Source of the DNA: Bidens hawaiensis
Taxonomy: Eukaryota > Streptophyta > Magnoliopsida > Asterales > Asteraceae
Assembly (NCBI GenBank): GCA_021521415.1
Contig: JAIQDT010014344.1
Coordinates: 166,095-230,094 of the forward strand
Length of the DNA stretch: 64,000 nucleotides
Reading direction: 5' to 3'
Part shown: positions 47,601 to 59,558 of the stretch, piece after piece
Position numbering within the stretch: the stretch's first letter is position 1
Layout of the letters: each line of letters opens with the position of its first letter
Position numbers and translations under genes: made by a program
Notes under the pieces: generated by a model
The model's input: only the letters and a program-made list of their open reading frames with translations
Databases searched by the model: none
Told to the model about the DNA's origin: nothing

Positions 47601-48084
47601 TATAAAAACAAAATGTTAAATAATCTTAATTGTTTCAATATATTATTATTATTATGCAATTTAATTTGAAAACTTGTGTTAATACAATTATACTAATAGT
47701 GTTGTTTAAGTGTTAACGTTAAAGTTCATATGTAGATGGCAATATGCCATTGAATTCTATAGCGCTGGTTAGTGGTCGTATTCAATTTTTTTTGAAAGCT
47801 GTATCATTTTTTAATCATTTTAGTCTAATAAATGTATATATTATATTTACAAATAAAATAGTTAAAGAAGTTCATAAAAATTAGACTAGTAACTTAATTA
47901 CTAATAAAATTTTAAATTAATACATGTAGTTTATCTTATCTTTAATATTACCATTAAAACGAGTTGTCACGAGTAGAATGTAAGGTTAAACTAGTTGCGA
48001 CGTGTTAACTATTAATAAACTACTCATATTAGGAATGTAAACCGGAAAAACTAGTCATTGAACAAGATCTACTCATAACGACTC

Positions 48085-48900
48085 ATTAAGAAAAAGTCAA
48101 ATATAAACATCATTGATATCCATGCCCAGTTCTTCATTCTTACCACATTTCCAAAGATATATTAAGAAGAAATCCAAATAAATTTAGTGTTAAAATGTTA
48201 GATATAACATGAGCAAACATTAAAAATTATAATTAAAATACTTTTCACTTTTTTTTTGTGATGGAATACTAAACAATTAAATGTGTCACGCACTAATTGT
48301 GTAAGGGTATAAAATGCATACCGAGTTTTTTTATTTACTCGAAACTTCAAAACGATCAGTAACCAGTAACCGATCCGAATTAGAATGGTTTGGGTTCGTG
48401 TTTGTTGAATTCGCGTTTGGGTTCCATAGATACAAGTACTTTTGGGTTCGGTTTAATGTACAATTTCTCTAGTCAGGTTTGGAGTTGCGGATAAAAGTAA
48501 CATGCCTAGTAAGTAGTAATGCATGTGTTCTTGTTAGAGTTCATGATGTGCTATCATGTATTTACTTGATACAAAATATCATTCAAATCGTGTTGAGTTT
48601 CATAACTCTTCAATTGAATATATTCAACATATTTTAATTAGTTTGCATGCTCTTATAAATTGTATATATTCAACTTATTTTAATTAGTTTGCATGCTCTT
48701 ATAAATTGTGATAGAATTTTAAAGCTATGGTGTTTAAACTTTAGAATAGTCATTTATTAATTGAAGCTTTATGAATTAGGGTGTAACAAAAAGGTTTGTA
48801 GCTCAATGATACATGATGCATGGGGGCTGAGCCCTCCCAAATATAGCGAGGGCAGATCTCATATCATAATGGACAAAAACTAGTGTAGTAATTGTCGTTT

Positions 48901-48965
<65 letters not shown>

Positions 48966-49468
48966 AAGTTTTATAAAAAAAAATTCTATTAGTTAAGTTT
49001 TTTATACGTTTTGCTGGATATAAAACCTCATATAATTTATGTAATTTCTCAGTAGTATGATCATGGAAAACTTTTTGTGATATTTTTTTATTTTTTCAGT
49101 TTATAATTTGTTCATGACATGTGTCTTGTTCTTGTACTTTAGATTTTCATCCATCTTCAAGTATGTTATTCACCTACATCACAACGTTTCATCCCACACA
49201 CCACCGTCTATTGGAACTATAATCCACACACCATCGCCCATGCACACAAGGCAGACCTACTTAATATGAACATGTGTTACATGATGCATGTTAAATAATG
49301 TGTTATATACATAATTTGACACTGTAAACTTATGAGATAACACTTACCAAAACCATGACATAATCACAAATACACACAAGTAGCAGCCATTGTCAAGCGA
49401 TTAGTAATTTATAGATGTTACCAAGAGTGAGTTCAAAACTTTTCCAACTTATAATTCTTCTTTTTTCC
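48085..49468. other. AT-rich intergenic
   Basis: No gene seen apart from the microsatellite at 48904. A 33 bp segment containing 'gtttgcatgctcttataaattgt' is duplicated near 48640 and 48690. Confidence 0.4.
48904..48962. repeat. (AG)n microsatellite
   Basis: About 29 uninterrupted AG units. Confidence 0.97.
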
Positions 49469-49677
49469 CATGCTCCACCGCTTGTGTGGGCCCCTGTCAA
49501 TTCCTTTGAGTTTCATTCTTGCGAACGTACCTCCCAGGCGAGATACTAATTAACGCGTTAGCTACAACACTGCACGGGTTGATACGCACATCGCCTAGTA
49601 TCCATCATTTACGGCTAGGATTACTGGGGTATCTAATCACATTCGCTCCCCTTCGTCTCTCAGAGTGTAAGTGTCGG
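49469..49677 (-). pseudogene. Plastid 16S rRNA fragment (NUPT)
   Basis: Antisense to the plus strand. It contains hallmarks of the central 16S region such as CAATTCCTTTGAGTTTCATT, 'gcgaacgtac', 'aacgcgttagctac' and 'actggggtatctaatc'. The match is to the plastid rather than the mitochondrial form (TTTCATTCTTGCGAACG). Small indels and transitions show it is an old nuclear insertion; it covers only about 209 nt and cannot make rRNA. Confidence 0.85.
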
Positions 49678-50390
49678 AATATTGAATCTGGTTTAGTCTT
49701 AGTTGGGCCCAGTGAACCTTTTGGGGTTCCCAGTTGAAATTTTCAGATAAATACTAACAAAACTTTAGAAACGTTATATACATATATTTTATCATTTCCA
49801 TGATCTGATATATTTTATTTGCAAAAGCCAAAACAGCAAATCTGAGTCAACCAATAATTCAACTTCAAACAAAGATTGCTTGTTAGATAAGTATTTTTTT
49901 CTTAAATGAATAGAAATTTTACGAATATAACATGCTATATATAATGATTGTGTGCATGATCGTTGACATGGATTGTCGTGGACTTGCGGCCCAATCTTAT
50001 TTGTTATGTAGCATGTATTCTGGACTTGAGGCCCAAGTTAGACGCCGTCATTTTCTTTATTTCTTTTACCAAAAACCCATGATTGTGTGCCTCATTTTTT
50101 ATTTTAATTTTATTTTTTTATTTTTTTATTTGTCGTTTTTTTTTACCAAAAACCCAAATTAATTGGTTAGATATTTCCAGTTGTACCAATACCCACTTAT
50201 TCAATATATCCATAGTTTACCCTACCGTTAAGTTTAACGAGTGTGTCCATTTTAAGTTGTATAGAGGGTTTTTTTAGTTTTCATTCTATTTTCCTTAATG
50301 TCTCAAATAAGATTAAAACTCACAACCGTTTGGTCAAATAGAGTTAACACATGAAAAAACAAGTCCATTAGATTATTATTGTTATTATTA
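49678..50390. other. Intergenic
   Basis: No recognisable gene; poly-T-rich around 50090-50140. Confidence 0.4.
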
Positions 50391-50398
50391 GTGTTACT

Positions 50399-51326
50399 TA
50401 GAGGTGGCAAATGGGTTGGGTTGGGTCGAACGAGTCATGGTTAAAATGAGTCATGAGTCAAAATGAGTATGAGTCAAAATGAGTTTGAGTCAAAACGAGT
50501 CAATTAAAAAAAATGTTGTTTTGGTTTGGGTCAAAATAGGTTAGGGTCAAACCGGGTTTTTTTTTTGAACGAAAATAACGGCGGAAGCATTTTAGTTTTT
50601 TTAGATTTTTCGTTTTTTACTTATATATTAAGTTATGATTTTTTAATTAGTTTTTTTGAATTTTTTTAGGGGTTTTAAATTAAGATAAAAAAAACCCTCA
50701 AAAAATATTCAAAAATAATAATAAAAAAAATTATAACACAAAATATAAATCATAAAAAGAAGAGTAAAAACACTAAAATGTTTCATACGTTGTCCTCGTT
50801 TCATAAAAAAAAACACCCTCTAGAATCGAACCGAAACCGAAAGAATCGACGAAAATGAAACAAAGAAATAAAAAGCCAAAACTGGACCACATCAATCGAA
50901 ATCGAAAAATCAATCAAAACGAAACTAAAAGAATTCAAACCGAACAAAAACAAAACTGAAAAAACAAACAAAAACGAGTCTGGAATCGCCTAGAAAGAAA
51001 CAAAAGAAACCAAAACCCAACACGTCACGGGTAAAGACTCGTGTTGACTTGATACCTGAACCGAACCCGTTTCGTGCCGAAACCTGTCTTGTACGAAAAC
51101 CCGTACCGATCCGAAACTTGTCACATTTCCTTAGGACCCTAACCCACATCGACCCATTTATTTGAACTTGTCGACCCATTTTGACCCGAAAATAAAAGGA
51201 TGGAATTTCAAATGACTCATTTTGACCCATTTATTTAAAACCTTTTACCAAAATCAACTCATTTAAATTTTAAAACAACTCAAATTGACTTATTTGAAAG
51301 AGTTTGAATCAAGATTGACACCCATA
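50399..51326. mobile_element. Non-autonomous hAT-like element, 8 bp TSD
   Basis: TSD GTGTTACT at 50391-50398 and 51327-51334. The ends TAGAGGTGGCAA and the reverse complement TATGGGTGTCAA form short inverted repeats. The interior is rich in 'gagtcaaaatga' on the left and 'cattttgaccc' on the right, an extended imperfect inversion. No coding sequence. Confidence 0.8.
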
Positions 51327-51334
51327 GTGTTACT

Positions 51335-52232
51335 ACTACTACTTTGTATTATTATTGTTATTGTTTTATAAAAAGTAAGATTTTGTTTTTTTGGAATGGC
51401 ATATAAAAAGTAAGTTGTTACAACATATTAAAATCGGTTGAGGTGAAGTGTAGAAGACCACTTTCTCCAATCTCAAAAGTGACACCCAGAACATTCTTGA
51501 CCAATCACGTAGATAGTTGTGTACGTAGTATCACTCACAATCTTACACTATCACTTGCACTCACTTCTAAGGGGTTTGGTTTGTAAAATAATTTTAAAGG
51601 AATTAGGTTTAGAATGAATTTAAATATCCAGGAATTGAAATTTCCATCTAAAACTGTTAACAACTTTGGTTGATAAATTTATAAAAAATGAATTACCCAT
51701 GATCAACTTCATTTCTTTAAACCTTTTTCTGAAGGTTCGATTTCGATCATCGTTGATGGGTTTTATTTTAATTTTTTTTATCGGTGGAGTGACTAATATT
51801 ACCACCAAATTGTTATTTCTCAAGTTTCTACGCTTCCTGACGTACTTTTAATTCTTTCTGTTCCATTTGAAGACTTTGAAAGATATTTTTGAACATATAT
51901 TTTGTCATTGGTTTTGAAGGTGTAAATATAAAAATATAATCTGTGATTTTTAAGATTCAGTTTGTAATTCACTAGAACTTTGGTGATGTGTAATTGAGTA
52001 ACCATGGAAGTGGATTTTGGAATTTAATTATTTGATGATGGAAGAACGAGTTGAAGAGAACAAACATGAGGGTATATACAAAGATGATTTTTACTTTTCA
52101 GTTCCACCTCTAACCAACTATACAAAAATTTCAATGGAATGTGTTTAAATTCCAATTTCAACAAATCATGTGAACTAGACGACCAATGCTCTTATTTCAA
52201 TCGGCTTATTTATATTTTTTAATTAAAATAAA
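51335..52232. other. AT-rich intergenic
   Basis: No gene seen. Confidence 0.4.
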
Positions 52233-52235
52233 TAA

Positions 52236-52410
52236 GGGGGTGTTTGGGATTCCTTATTTTAACTCATTATAACCTTTTCATTTAATAAGTTACATCTTTG
52301 TAACTTATTTACTTATCTATTCACAATAACACACATACCAAACACCTTTTAGCCTTTTTAAAAGTTTATCGCTCATAAGTTGCTTAAAATAAGCAATGTC
52401 GAACACCCCC
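52236..52410. mobile_element. Tourist-like MITE (TAA TSD)
   Basis: Left GGGGGTGTTTGGGATTCC and right (reversed) GGGGGTGTTCGACATTGC form an inverted repeat of about 26 bp. TAA is duplicated at 52233-52235 and 52411-52413. 175 bp, non-coding. Confidence 0.82.
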
Positions 52411-52802
52411 TAAGATAGCAAGTGCGATGATCACATAAGTCCTTTGAAATCAATGAGCTATTAGTCTAGTTGTATGATGTTCATCTTTACAAATGTGGAT
52501 TTGAGTTCACATTGTTGAAAATGCAAGATAAAGATGGTAAGTTGTTGTTAGAAAAGCAACAAAAACTTATGTCCTTCTAAAATGGTTTTGGTTAATATTT
52601 TAGGTCATATCACATTTAAGTAAATTATATTAGTCCATTTATTTGAGGTAATACACTTTTGTCATATTAGATAACCTAATATTGTGTTGGCCTTAACTCA
52701 AACTTCACCTCTTTTTTATAAAAGAAAGGACAAAAACTAATACTTTGTGAAACATTACAATCAAAACCCTCATAACTCATAAGAAAGAATGTAGCATGCA
52801 TG

Positions 52803-53241
52803 TGTTGGAGAAACAAATTGGATTTAGAAAACTCTTTAATTGAGTTCTTTGAAGCGTGAATACGGAAACGGAATCACTGTTCTTGGGTTTTGTTGTACGT
52901 GAAACAAAAATAGCTACAAAGAATTATATCAAGAATATTATATATATTATATTGTGATAATATATAATGAATTCGGAAGGAAGGAAGGCACTGCTCCTTT
53001 TTCTTAAACTCAACCTCTCAACTTCTATTAAATAAAAACTCAACATAAATAACCCTATTTATAAACTAAACAATATGAGTTTGACTTAAACTAGAATACT
53101 AAAAAGATAAACATAAACATTTAAAACAATTAAAACTTATATAATAATATGTTTGAATTTTGATCTCCTCCTTATCCTCCCCATGAGATCCACCTAGCCA
53201 CCCCTCGGTTTATCTTTAACGAATCGGGATTATAATTATCA
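52803..53241 (-). repeat. 3' LTR of Copia element
   Basis: 439 bp, the second LTR copy. Flanked on its outer side by TSD GCATG at 52798-52802. Confidence 0.92.
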
Positions 53242-53250
53242 TTCACCCCC

Positions 53251-53930
53251 TTAATCTTGATTCGTTCCTTTCAGATCTTCAATCCCGAGCAATTTCCTCA
53301 TCTCTTCAAACTTTAACTTCGGTAGTGCTTTTGTAAGAATATCCGCCTTTTGTTTCTCTCCACTAATGTGCTCAACTTGGACTTCACCACGTTCAATACA
53401 TTCACGAATGAAGTGAAATCTAATATTAATATGCTTACTTCTTCCATGAAACACGGGATTCTTCATCAGATCAATAGCGGATCTATTATCCACATGTAAA
53501 GTCACCACCTTTTCTTCATGCCCGGTCAACTCGCTTAACAATCCCCTTCCTCGTATAACCACAAGTGGTCGTTTGCTATCCAAACCTTACACCCTTCTTC
53601 GTTTAACTGACCGATGCTCAATATGTTGCTACATAAGTCGGGTATGTAATAAACATCATTCATAACCAGCTGCTCACCATTCTTGCAATCGAAAATAATG
53701 GAACCTCTCCCTTTAATATTCACTTTGGACCCGTCTCCAAATTTCACCAAACCGCTCACTCGATAATCAATTTGGGCAAAGTGGGCTTCACATCCGGTCA
53801 TGTGATTAGACACCCCATTATCTAAATAACAAATTGAATCGCTTACCGAGTCGTTTGCGTAACGGATTGGATGAACCTTCTCTTCGTTTAACATAACTTG
53901 ATCTTTATCAACTTCAACTGAGGCCATCAT
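53251..53930 (-). pseudogene. Copia protease fragment joined to RNase H end
   Basis: 53930-53535 has the protease-like CYLDNGVSNHMTGC, where the active-site D is kept but the usual S or T is N, then the gag-pre-integrase pattern ending DHLWLYEEG. Directly after, near 53560-53575, the sequence jumps to the RNase H C-terminal region (LHVDNRSAIDLMKNPVFHGRSKH ... ADILTKALP) in another frame, ending at 53251. About 3 kb normally encoding integrase and RT is missing at this junction. Confidence 0.85.
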
Positions 53931-53977
53931 AAGAGTTGGCGGCTTAGCCTCGGCTTGGTTAAGATTCGCTTCTTGAG

Positions 53978-54933
53978 TCAGTGGGCTCGGACATTCTCAC
54001 GCAAAGTGGCCCAAAACATTGCAATTATAACACCGAACACCGCTTTTATCTCTACCATTATTTTGATTATTATGATTATTACCTTGATTGCATCTCTGCC
54101 TTGGTTGTTCGTGTTTGGTTGGTTACCGTCTCTTCGGTTATCATTGCTTTGATTAAACCGACCCCTTCCTCTACTCGAACCTCGACCACGGCCTCTTCCA
54201 CGGCCCCGTTGGTCATAACCCGAGGAGCCACGACCCCGAGCATAACTTTTTCGGTCATGATTGGTGTCTTTTTTTCCTTGATTATCATTTTTGGCATACA
54301 ATAACTTTCCCATCTCGGCCATAGCTTCCTTGCCTTTGATTCTCTCTTCAAAAGTTTTTAACCTTGCTATACAATCTTCAAACACCATAGTGTTAAGATC
54401 GGCCCATTGTTCGATAGTTGCTACAATAGCAATAAAACGGTCCGGAACGCTATCGAGCAATTTTTTTACGAGTTCATGTTCTTCCATCGGACTACCCAAA
54501 CTATCAAATTGCAAGGCGAATTCCGTTACCTTCCCGACAAAGTCTTCAACGGATTCCTTTTCTCTCATCTTCAATTGATTAAAATCTCGCTTTAACGAAC
54601 GTAAGCGAGCTTGTTGCACTCGATCGGCACCGAGAAATCTAACCCGTAGTGATTCCCAAACTCATGAGCATCATGGGTTCTTGAAACTTGCATCAACACG
54701 TTTTCCGGTAAGGCTTGAAAAATAATAGCCATAGCCACCTTGTTTTTTCTCTCGTCTAGGGCTTCACCGGACACCACCTCCCATAATCCTTGAGCATCAA
54801 GGATCGATTCCATAATTACAACCCACGTGTTGTAATTTGTTTTTGTCAACTTCGGACACTGCAACGAAGTTGAACTTGGTTCCCTTGTTCGCACAACTTG
54901 GTTCGCACCCGCTACCGCGTCTCCCATACTCAC
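53978..54933 (-). pseudogene. Copia gag with broken zinc knuckle
   Basis: Begins MSMGDAVAGANQVV, followed by the LTKTNYNTWVVIMESILDAQ segment of the gag (UBN2-like) domain, then KREFNQLKMREKESVEDFVGKV-type sequence, and an Arg/Gly-rich tract before the nucleocapsid knuckle. Frame changes occur near 54600-54650 and near 54060. The CCHC knuckle (CYNCNVLGHFA.EC) contains a TGA at 53999-53997 where a CGA Arg is likely ancestral. Not a functional gag. Confidence 0.82.
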
Positions 54934-55071
54934 CGTCTTCTTTGTTGATTGATCGGAAAACGTGAACCGTACTCCTTACGGCTGAATTGTTTCCTGTCTG
55001 TCGGATGTGGTTATTCGCCCCACACCGCTCTTTCCCAAAGATCGTAGATCGCCTACGCTCTTGATACCAAT

Positions 55072-55510
55072 TGTTGGAGAAACAAATTGGATTTAGAAAA
55101 CTCTTTAATTGAGTTCTTTGAAGCGTGAATACGGAAACAGAATCACTGTTCTTGGGTTTTGTCGTACGTGAAACAAAAATAGCTACAAAGAATTATATCA
55201 AGAATATTATATATATTATATTGTGATAATATATAATGAATTCGGAAGGAAGGAAGGCACTGCTCCTTTTTCTTAAACTCAACCTCTCAACTTCTATTTA
55301 ATAAAAACTCAACATAAAGAACCCTATTAATAAACTAAACAATATGAGTTTGACTTAAACTAGAATACTAAAAAGATAAACATAAACATTTAAAACAATT
55401 AAAACTTAAATAATAATATGTTTGAATTTTGATCTCCTTCTTATCCTCTTCATGAGATCCACCTAGCCACCCCTCGGTTTATCTTTAACGAATCGAGATT
55501 ATAATTATCA
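55072..55510 (-). repeat. 5' LTR of Copia element
   Basis: On the minus strand it starts TGATAATTATAA and ends CTCCAACA. It differs from the other LTR at only a few positions, so the insertion is recent. Confidence 0.92.
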
Positions 55511-55515
55511 GCATG

Positions 55516-57585
55516 CACAATGTAACAATGAGGCATATAAAAGATTATTGAGGTGAAACTAAAATATAGTTGATAAAAATACAAAAACAAAAGGTTAAAT
55601 TTGTGTTGTGAAAGTTGTACTATTAAGTTTAAAAAATAACAAGAATACATTATTAGTCAAAGCAGTCCCAGGTGAGGTTTGATGGATGGTTTTGAAGATA
55701 TAGGGTAATAGGTTGGTAGGGTGGATATCATTCTGAACTGTACTCAGTGGAACCATAAAGTTGTAGCCTGCTTCAATTCTGTAGTGGTCTATTCAGCGTG
55801 CCACCCCTCACATTTAACGAACGAACTAACAACCTCTAATATTTTCCAACTTTAATTATTACCATCACTATACATACAACCACCACTCTCGCCACCGCTT
55901 TGCATTAATTTCCTAACCGGCTAACATAATTCACCACCGCATGATTCATTTTAATTGAACACAAGCCTTGAACTTTTGATAATAAGGAGAGATGAAATTA
56001 TCGGGTGTTTGAAACCAGAAGCATTCATATCAAGTGATGAGACGGGTGTTTAAATATTTTAGGGGCATGTGACGTGTTATGGTATTATGTGAGACTGCTC
56101 CTATTACATGAAACATACATACCTTTTATCTAAATTGTATTTGTAAACATTTTTTTTAACTTTACTTTGATCTTGGGTTATAGAACAATATACTAATTTA
56201 CTAGTTTAAGTTTTGATATGTTTAATTTTCTTAGGTGACAAAATAGTAATAGATGCATTTAGAATCCTAAAGGGTAATTTTAACAAATTCACTTGTATGC
56301 TTGCTACCCAACAATAATACCTTATCGGCAATTCCTCAACGAGTGTGAGACTGGTGTGATATACAGGTTTATAATTAGGTACGAAACGAAGATTACATGT
56401 ATTGATCCCATTGTAATCCTTATTATTAAACTATATATTGGCTAACAAATAAAGTATGATATATTTTTTAATCTAACAAAAATAATAAAACAACAATAAG
56501 ACCTATAAACAAATCAAATATAAATAAACATGAACACACTCATTTTCTTAATGAACAAACACGATGAAAAAACTTGGTTTGATCATTTGTTCAGTTAAAC
56601 TTAAACAAACTAGCATAAACATCTCCCTTTAATGTTCTATGTTCATTTACAAGTCAAATAATGTTAAAATTTGCTTTCTTACTTTTTCTCATAATTCTTT
56701 TTTTATATAGTTATTTTTTTTTTCTAGTTAGCAAATATAACTAAAAACTAGAATGCTATATACTTGGTGTTATGGAAATAAAAGATCAAACAATTATTTT
56801 TTTTCAAAAACAAGAATAATATAAATAAATAGGAACTCTCCAACTTGTGTAGCTAAACATTTATGATATTTTACCTGGTAGTAATATTTATGATGCGTAA
56901 CATTAATGGCAATACTTCATATAACCATCATGGATATTAATATATACATGTAGGATAAGTTAGGTCCACCCAAAATAGATATATACTCTTTGGGTGAAAA
57001 AGTGAAACTTGCACGCTAAAACTAAAAAATACGACTACATAAATTAAATAATATAATTCAAATCACGTACATGACTAATGATAAAACTAGAGAGCCAAAG
57101 CTAAAAGAGATGTTATTTTTTTAATAAATATTAAGAATGACTAATTTTACTAATCATGCCCCTAGTGGCTACTAGTTTATAATCATAATCTCATTTAATA
57201 AAAGAACAAGTTTGAATAATTTTAAAACATTCTTGTTATTCTCATCAAATCATATTGCTACTTGTCCTCCTATTTCAAACTGAAATTTATCCATGAAATT
57301 CAGTTAAGAATATAAAGTTTGATAAGATTGTAACAGAATATAACATAAAAGTTAAATTATGTATTTTACAGAGGTTGAGTGTTCAAATCTTGCAATATAC
57401 GAGTTAAGTTGAATTTAAGAATAAATTTATCAGCTATTCAAAAAGAAATCAATGGGGATGGTGGTTTATTAGTGAAAGTAAAGCCTTTAAACACTTGTGG
57501 ATTTGGAAGAGCAGGGTCTTGAGTTTAATTACCACAAACAAGAAGGATTAAAAGAAAATTTGTCGTTCAAAAAAATGTTCAAAAA

Positions 57586-57633
<48 letters not shown>

Positions 57634-58068
57634 TATTTCATCATGTATACAATAATTTAGAAAGACCAAAAGAACAATGTAACTTCTAGCCTCTTATACA
57701 ACAATTATCGTCCGGTTTATCCACGATCAATAACTTATCCAAAAACTCATGGGATTGCTGTTTTGCCTGATAGAAACTTTGTATGAGATCACCTATTATG
57801 GAACTACTCTTACCTGAGCAAACTTGATTGAGAAGTATGCATATGCTCCCCAACCATTAAACCCAAAACGTATTAATAATTTAAAAGATGTGACATTCTT
57901 TATAAAAATAAATTTGGTGGTCTGTAATCATTTTAAAAATTGTCTAAAATGTTAGAATTAATCATGTTAATCTTATCTGTATCTCTTTAGTTACAACAAT
58001 AATCTAAATTGTGTTTTGAAACAAATTATATATGCCTTCATAAAAGTTAGTAACAAATTAACAAACCA
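55516..58068. other. AT-rich intergenic
   Basis: No recognisable gene or terminal repeats. A (TA)n microsatellite lies at 57588-57628. Confidence 0.4.
57588..57628. repeat. (TA)n microsatellite
   Basis: About 20 TA units. Confidence 0.95.
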
Positions 58069-58086
58069 ATAGTTACAATGATTTCT

Positions 58087-58380
58087 TTTTTTTTTGAACG
58101 GCCAACTAGGTAACGCCGGGTACCCTGTACGTGGCCCCATTGGCTAAAGGTAGCCCGAGCCGGCCACTAGTCCGGACGGACGGAGCCCCTAGCAGTCCAC
58201 CTATTGAGGGATTCACCGGATAAAACCCGACCCCCACGCCCGCCAAACGGCACGACAGCGAGGAGCCGGTAAAACCGGGTGAGATCAGGACTCGAACCCT
58301 GGCAAGCCAGGGTCATCCCTCATATCTCCCTACCTCTCACTTATAAAGTGAATACTCTACCATTAAGCCACAACCAACTT
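58087..58380 (-). mobile_element. tRNA-derived SINE with 18 bp TSD
   Basis: Perfect 18 bp duplications ATAGTTACAATGATTTCT at 58069-58086 and 58381-58398 bound a 294 bp element. On the minus strand it begins with a tRNA-like head with pol III box A TGGCTTAATGGTAGAG (58370-58355) and box B GGTTCGAGTCC (58298-58288), then a unique body, and ends in an A9 tail (58095-58087). It needs a LINE's enzymes to move. The perfect TSD points to a recent insertion. Confidence 0.93.
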
Positions 58381-58576
58381 ATAGTTACAATGATTTCTAA
58401 ACGACATAAATCCCACTCCTAAATAGCCCCCAAAAGAAAAAAAATAAAATAAAAAAGAAACTTAAAACCTAAAAACAACAACCCCTGAAAAAGTAAAATT
58501 AATAATCTTCTCCAAAAAAGTTGTCGAAAGTGAGATTGATGAATGATTACAGGCATGCTCAACCATAATCATCCAT

Positions 58577-59500
58577 CTACGCTTCACTTGGAGCCGCTAT
58601 CGAAAGCTGCTTTAACCATTCAAACGTTCGATGACGTGACGCCGTTTGTTTCCCTTCACCGATCATCATCGTACTTTCCTCGGACACCTGCGAATTCCTC
58701 AAACAGAACATGTCTTCCTCTTTTGTTGTCTTCTTTGGGACACTGTCTTTTACCATCTGATCAACTGACCCAGCAGAACATTTACACCCACCAAAAAACA
58801 TCCTCGGCTTCTTCTTAGTATTCTTCCTCGGACACTTGCTTTGGTTCTGGTTGTTATTGTTAAGGTTTTGGTCGTTGGTACTATTCATACTGCTGGAGGT
58901 ACTACTACTGTTACTATTATGACTACCAAACCTCTTGCTCCGGTTTTTCAGATCCGACAACCCGATTTCTTGTGGCTTGAGTAAACCCACTTGTAAAAAG
59001 CTCCATAACGACGTCGTTTTCGGGTTAGAATGTGATGACATCCGAAAACTTTGCGTCCGGATCTGCGGTGATGGACTCGGGTGCGAATGAAACAGGTTTC
59101 GCACCTTCGGTTTGTATCCGTATCCGTACCTATACCCGTACTCGTTTTCGTTTTCGTTTTCGTTTGATCGAACAACACTCATGGATGCTGACCGGTTAAT
59201 TTTCCGGGTTGACTCATCGGAGCTGACCGAATACCGTAACGGTAGAATCCGACCTTGGAAGAAAACATCCTCGGCGGAACACATGTTTGTGGGTGACCGA
59301 CGATGACAAGGACCAAACTGGAAGTCATCTGTCACGTTGTCTTGTGTTTTAGAACTTGTGTCGGTTTGAATGTCATTTGTTGGAAGATCACAAAGAGATA
59401 AAGTTTCTTCTTCTTCTTCTTCTTCTTGATCTTCAAAACATTGGTGTTCAATTTCGTTGTCGAATTGGACCCAGTCACCGTCGCAGCGAATTGTTGCCAT
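58577..59500 (-). CDS. Plant-specific unknown protein (MAKR/DUF1645-like motif)
   Basis: Single-exon ORF of 307 aa starting MATIRCDGDWVQFD. An in-frame Met at 59614 exists, but a TATA box (TATATAA, 59558-59552) lies between the two, so the start at 59500 is preferred. Visible features: an acidic run (DQEEEEEEE, about residues 25-35), a central DFQFG ... SAEDVFFQGRILPL motif (about 75-105) that recalls membrane-associated kinase regulator and DUF1645 proteins, repeats NENENENEYGYRYGYGY, an aromatic SLWSFLQVGLLKPQEIGL segment, low-complexity Ser/Asn tracts, and a basic PRKNTKKKPRMFF cluster before a Cys-containing GGCKCSAG. No signal peptide or membrane segment. The function is not known; membrane or kinase association would be inference only. 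Confidence 0.75.
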   Translation of the reverse strand: MATIRCDGDWVQFDNEIEHQCFEDQEEEEEEETLSLCDLPTNDIQTDTSSKTQDNVTDDFQFGPCHRRSPTNMCSAEDVFFQGRILPLRYSVSSDESTRKINRSASMSVVRSNENENENEYGYRYGYGYKPKVRNLFHSHPSPSPQIRTQSFRMSSHSNPKTTSLWSFLQVGLLKPQEIGLSDLKNRSKRFGSHNSNSSSTSSSMNSTNDQNLNNNNQNQSKCPRKNTKKKPRMFFGGCKCSAGSVDQMVKDSVPKKTTKEEDMFCLRNSQVSEESTMMIGEGKQTASRHRTFEWLKQLSIAAPSEA

Positions 59501-59551
59501 TATTATTGGTGGGTTAGGAGTTGAATAAAAGATGGGAGGTGTGGTTATTTT

Positions 59552-59558
59552 TATATAA
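59552..59558 (-). promoter_or_regulatory. TATA box of the unknown-function gene
   Basis: TATATAA on the minus strand, 52 bp upstream of the chosen ATG at 59500. It predicts transcription starting near 59525 and a short 5' UTR. Confidence 0.55.

Larger units (their letters stand above)
37358..48084. mobile_element. Outer fold-back/MULE-like element hosting nested insertions
   Basis: The left arm (37358-37490) and the reverse complement of the right arm (48084-47952) align over about 130 bp with shared segments such as 'gactagtttttcc', 'tttacattcc' and 'agtttattaa'. Without the nested insertions the element would be roughly 0.9 kb and non-coding. Long arms fit a non-autonomous MULE or fold-back element. 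The target duplication could not be fixed because the arm ends are diverged. Confidence 0.65.
52803..55510 (-). mobile_element. Internally deleted Ty1/Copia retrotransposon
   Basis: LTRs of 439 bp at 52803-53241 and 55072-55510 are near identical, with TSD GCATG (52798-52802, 55511-55515). On the minus strand a PBS matching initiator tRNA-Met (TTGGTATCAAGAGC, about 55071-55058) follows the 5' LTR, and a polypurine tract AAGGGGGTGAA (about 53252-53242) precedes the 3' LTR. The 1.8 kb interior keeps gag, the protease region and the last part of RNase H; integrase and most of RT are deleted. Confidence 0.93.

Noticed and set aside
49469..49677. Functional rRNA gene
   Set aside because: Only about 209 nt with indels; a nuclear copy of plastid 16S.
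58288..58370. A tRNA gene
   Set aside because: Box A and B are present, but they belong to the head of a SINE bounded by an 18 bp TSD; no cloverleaf with a clear anticodon was recognised.
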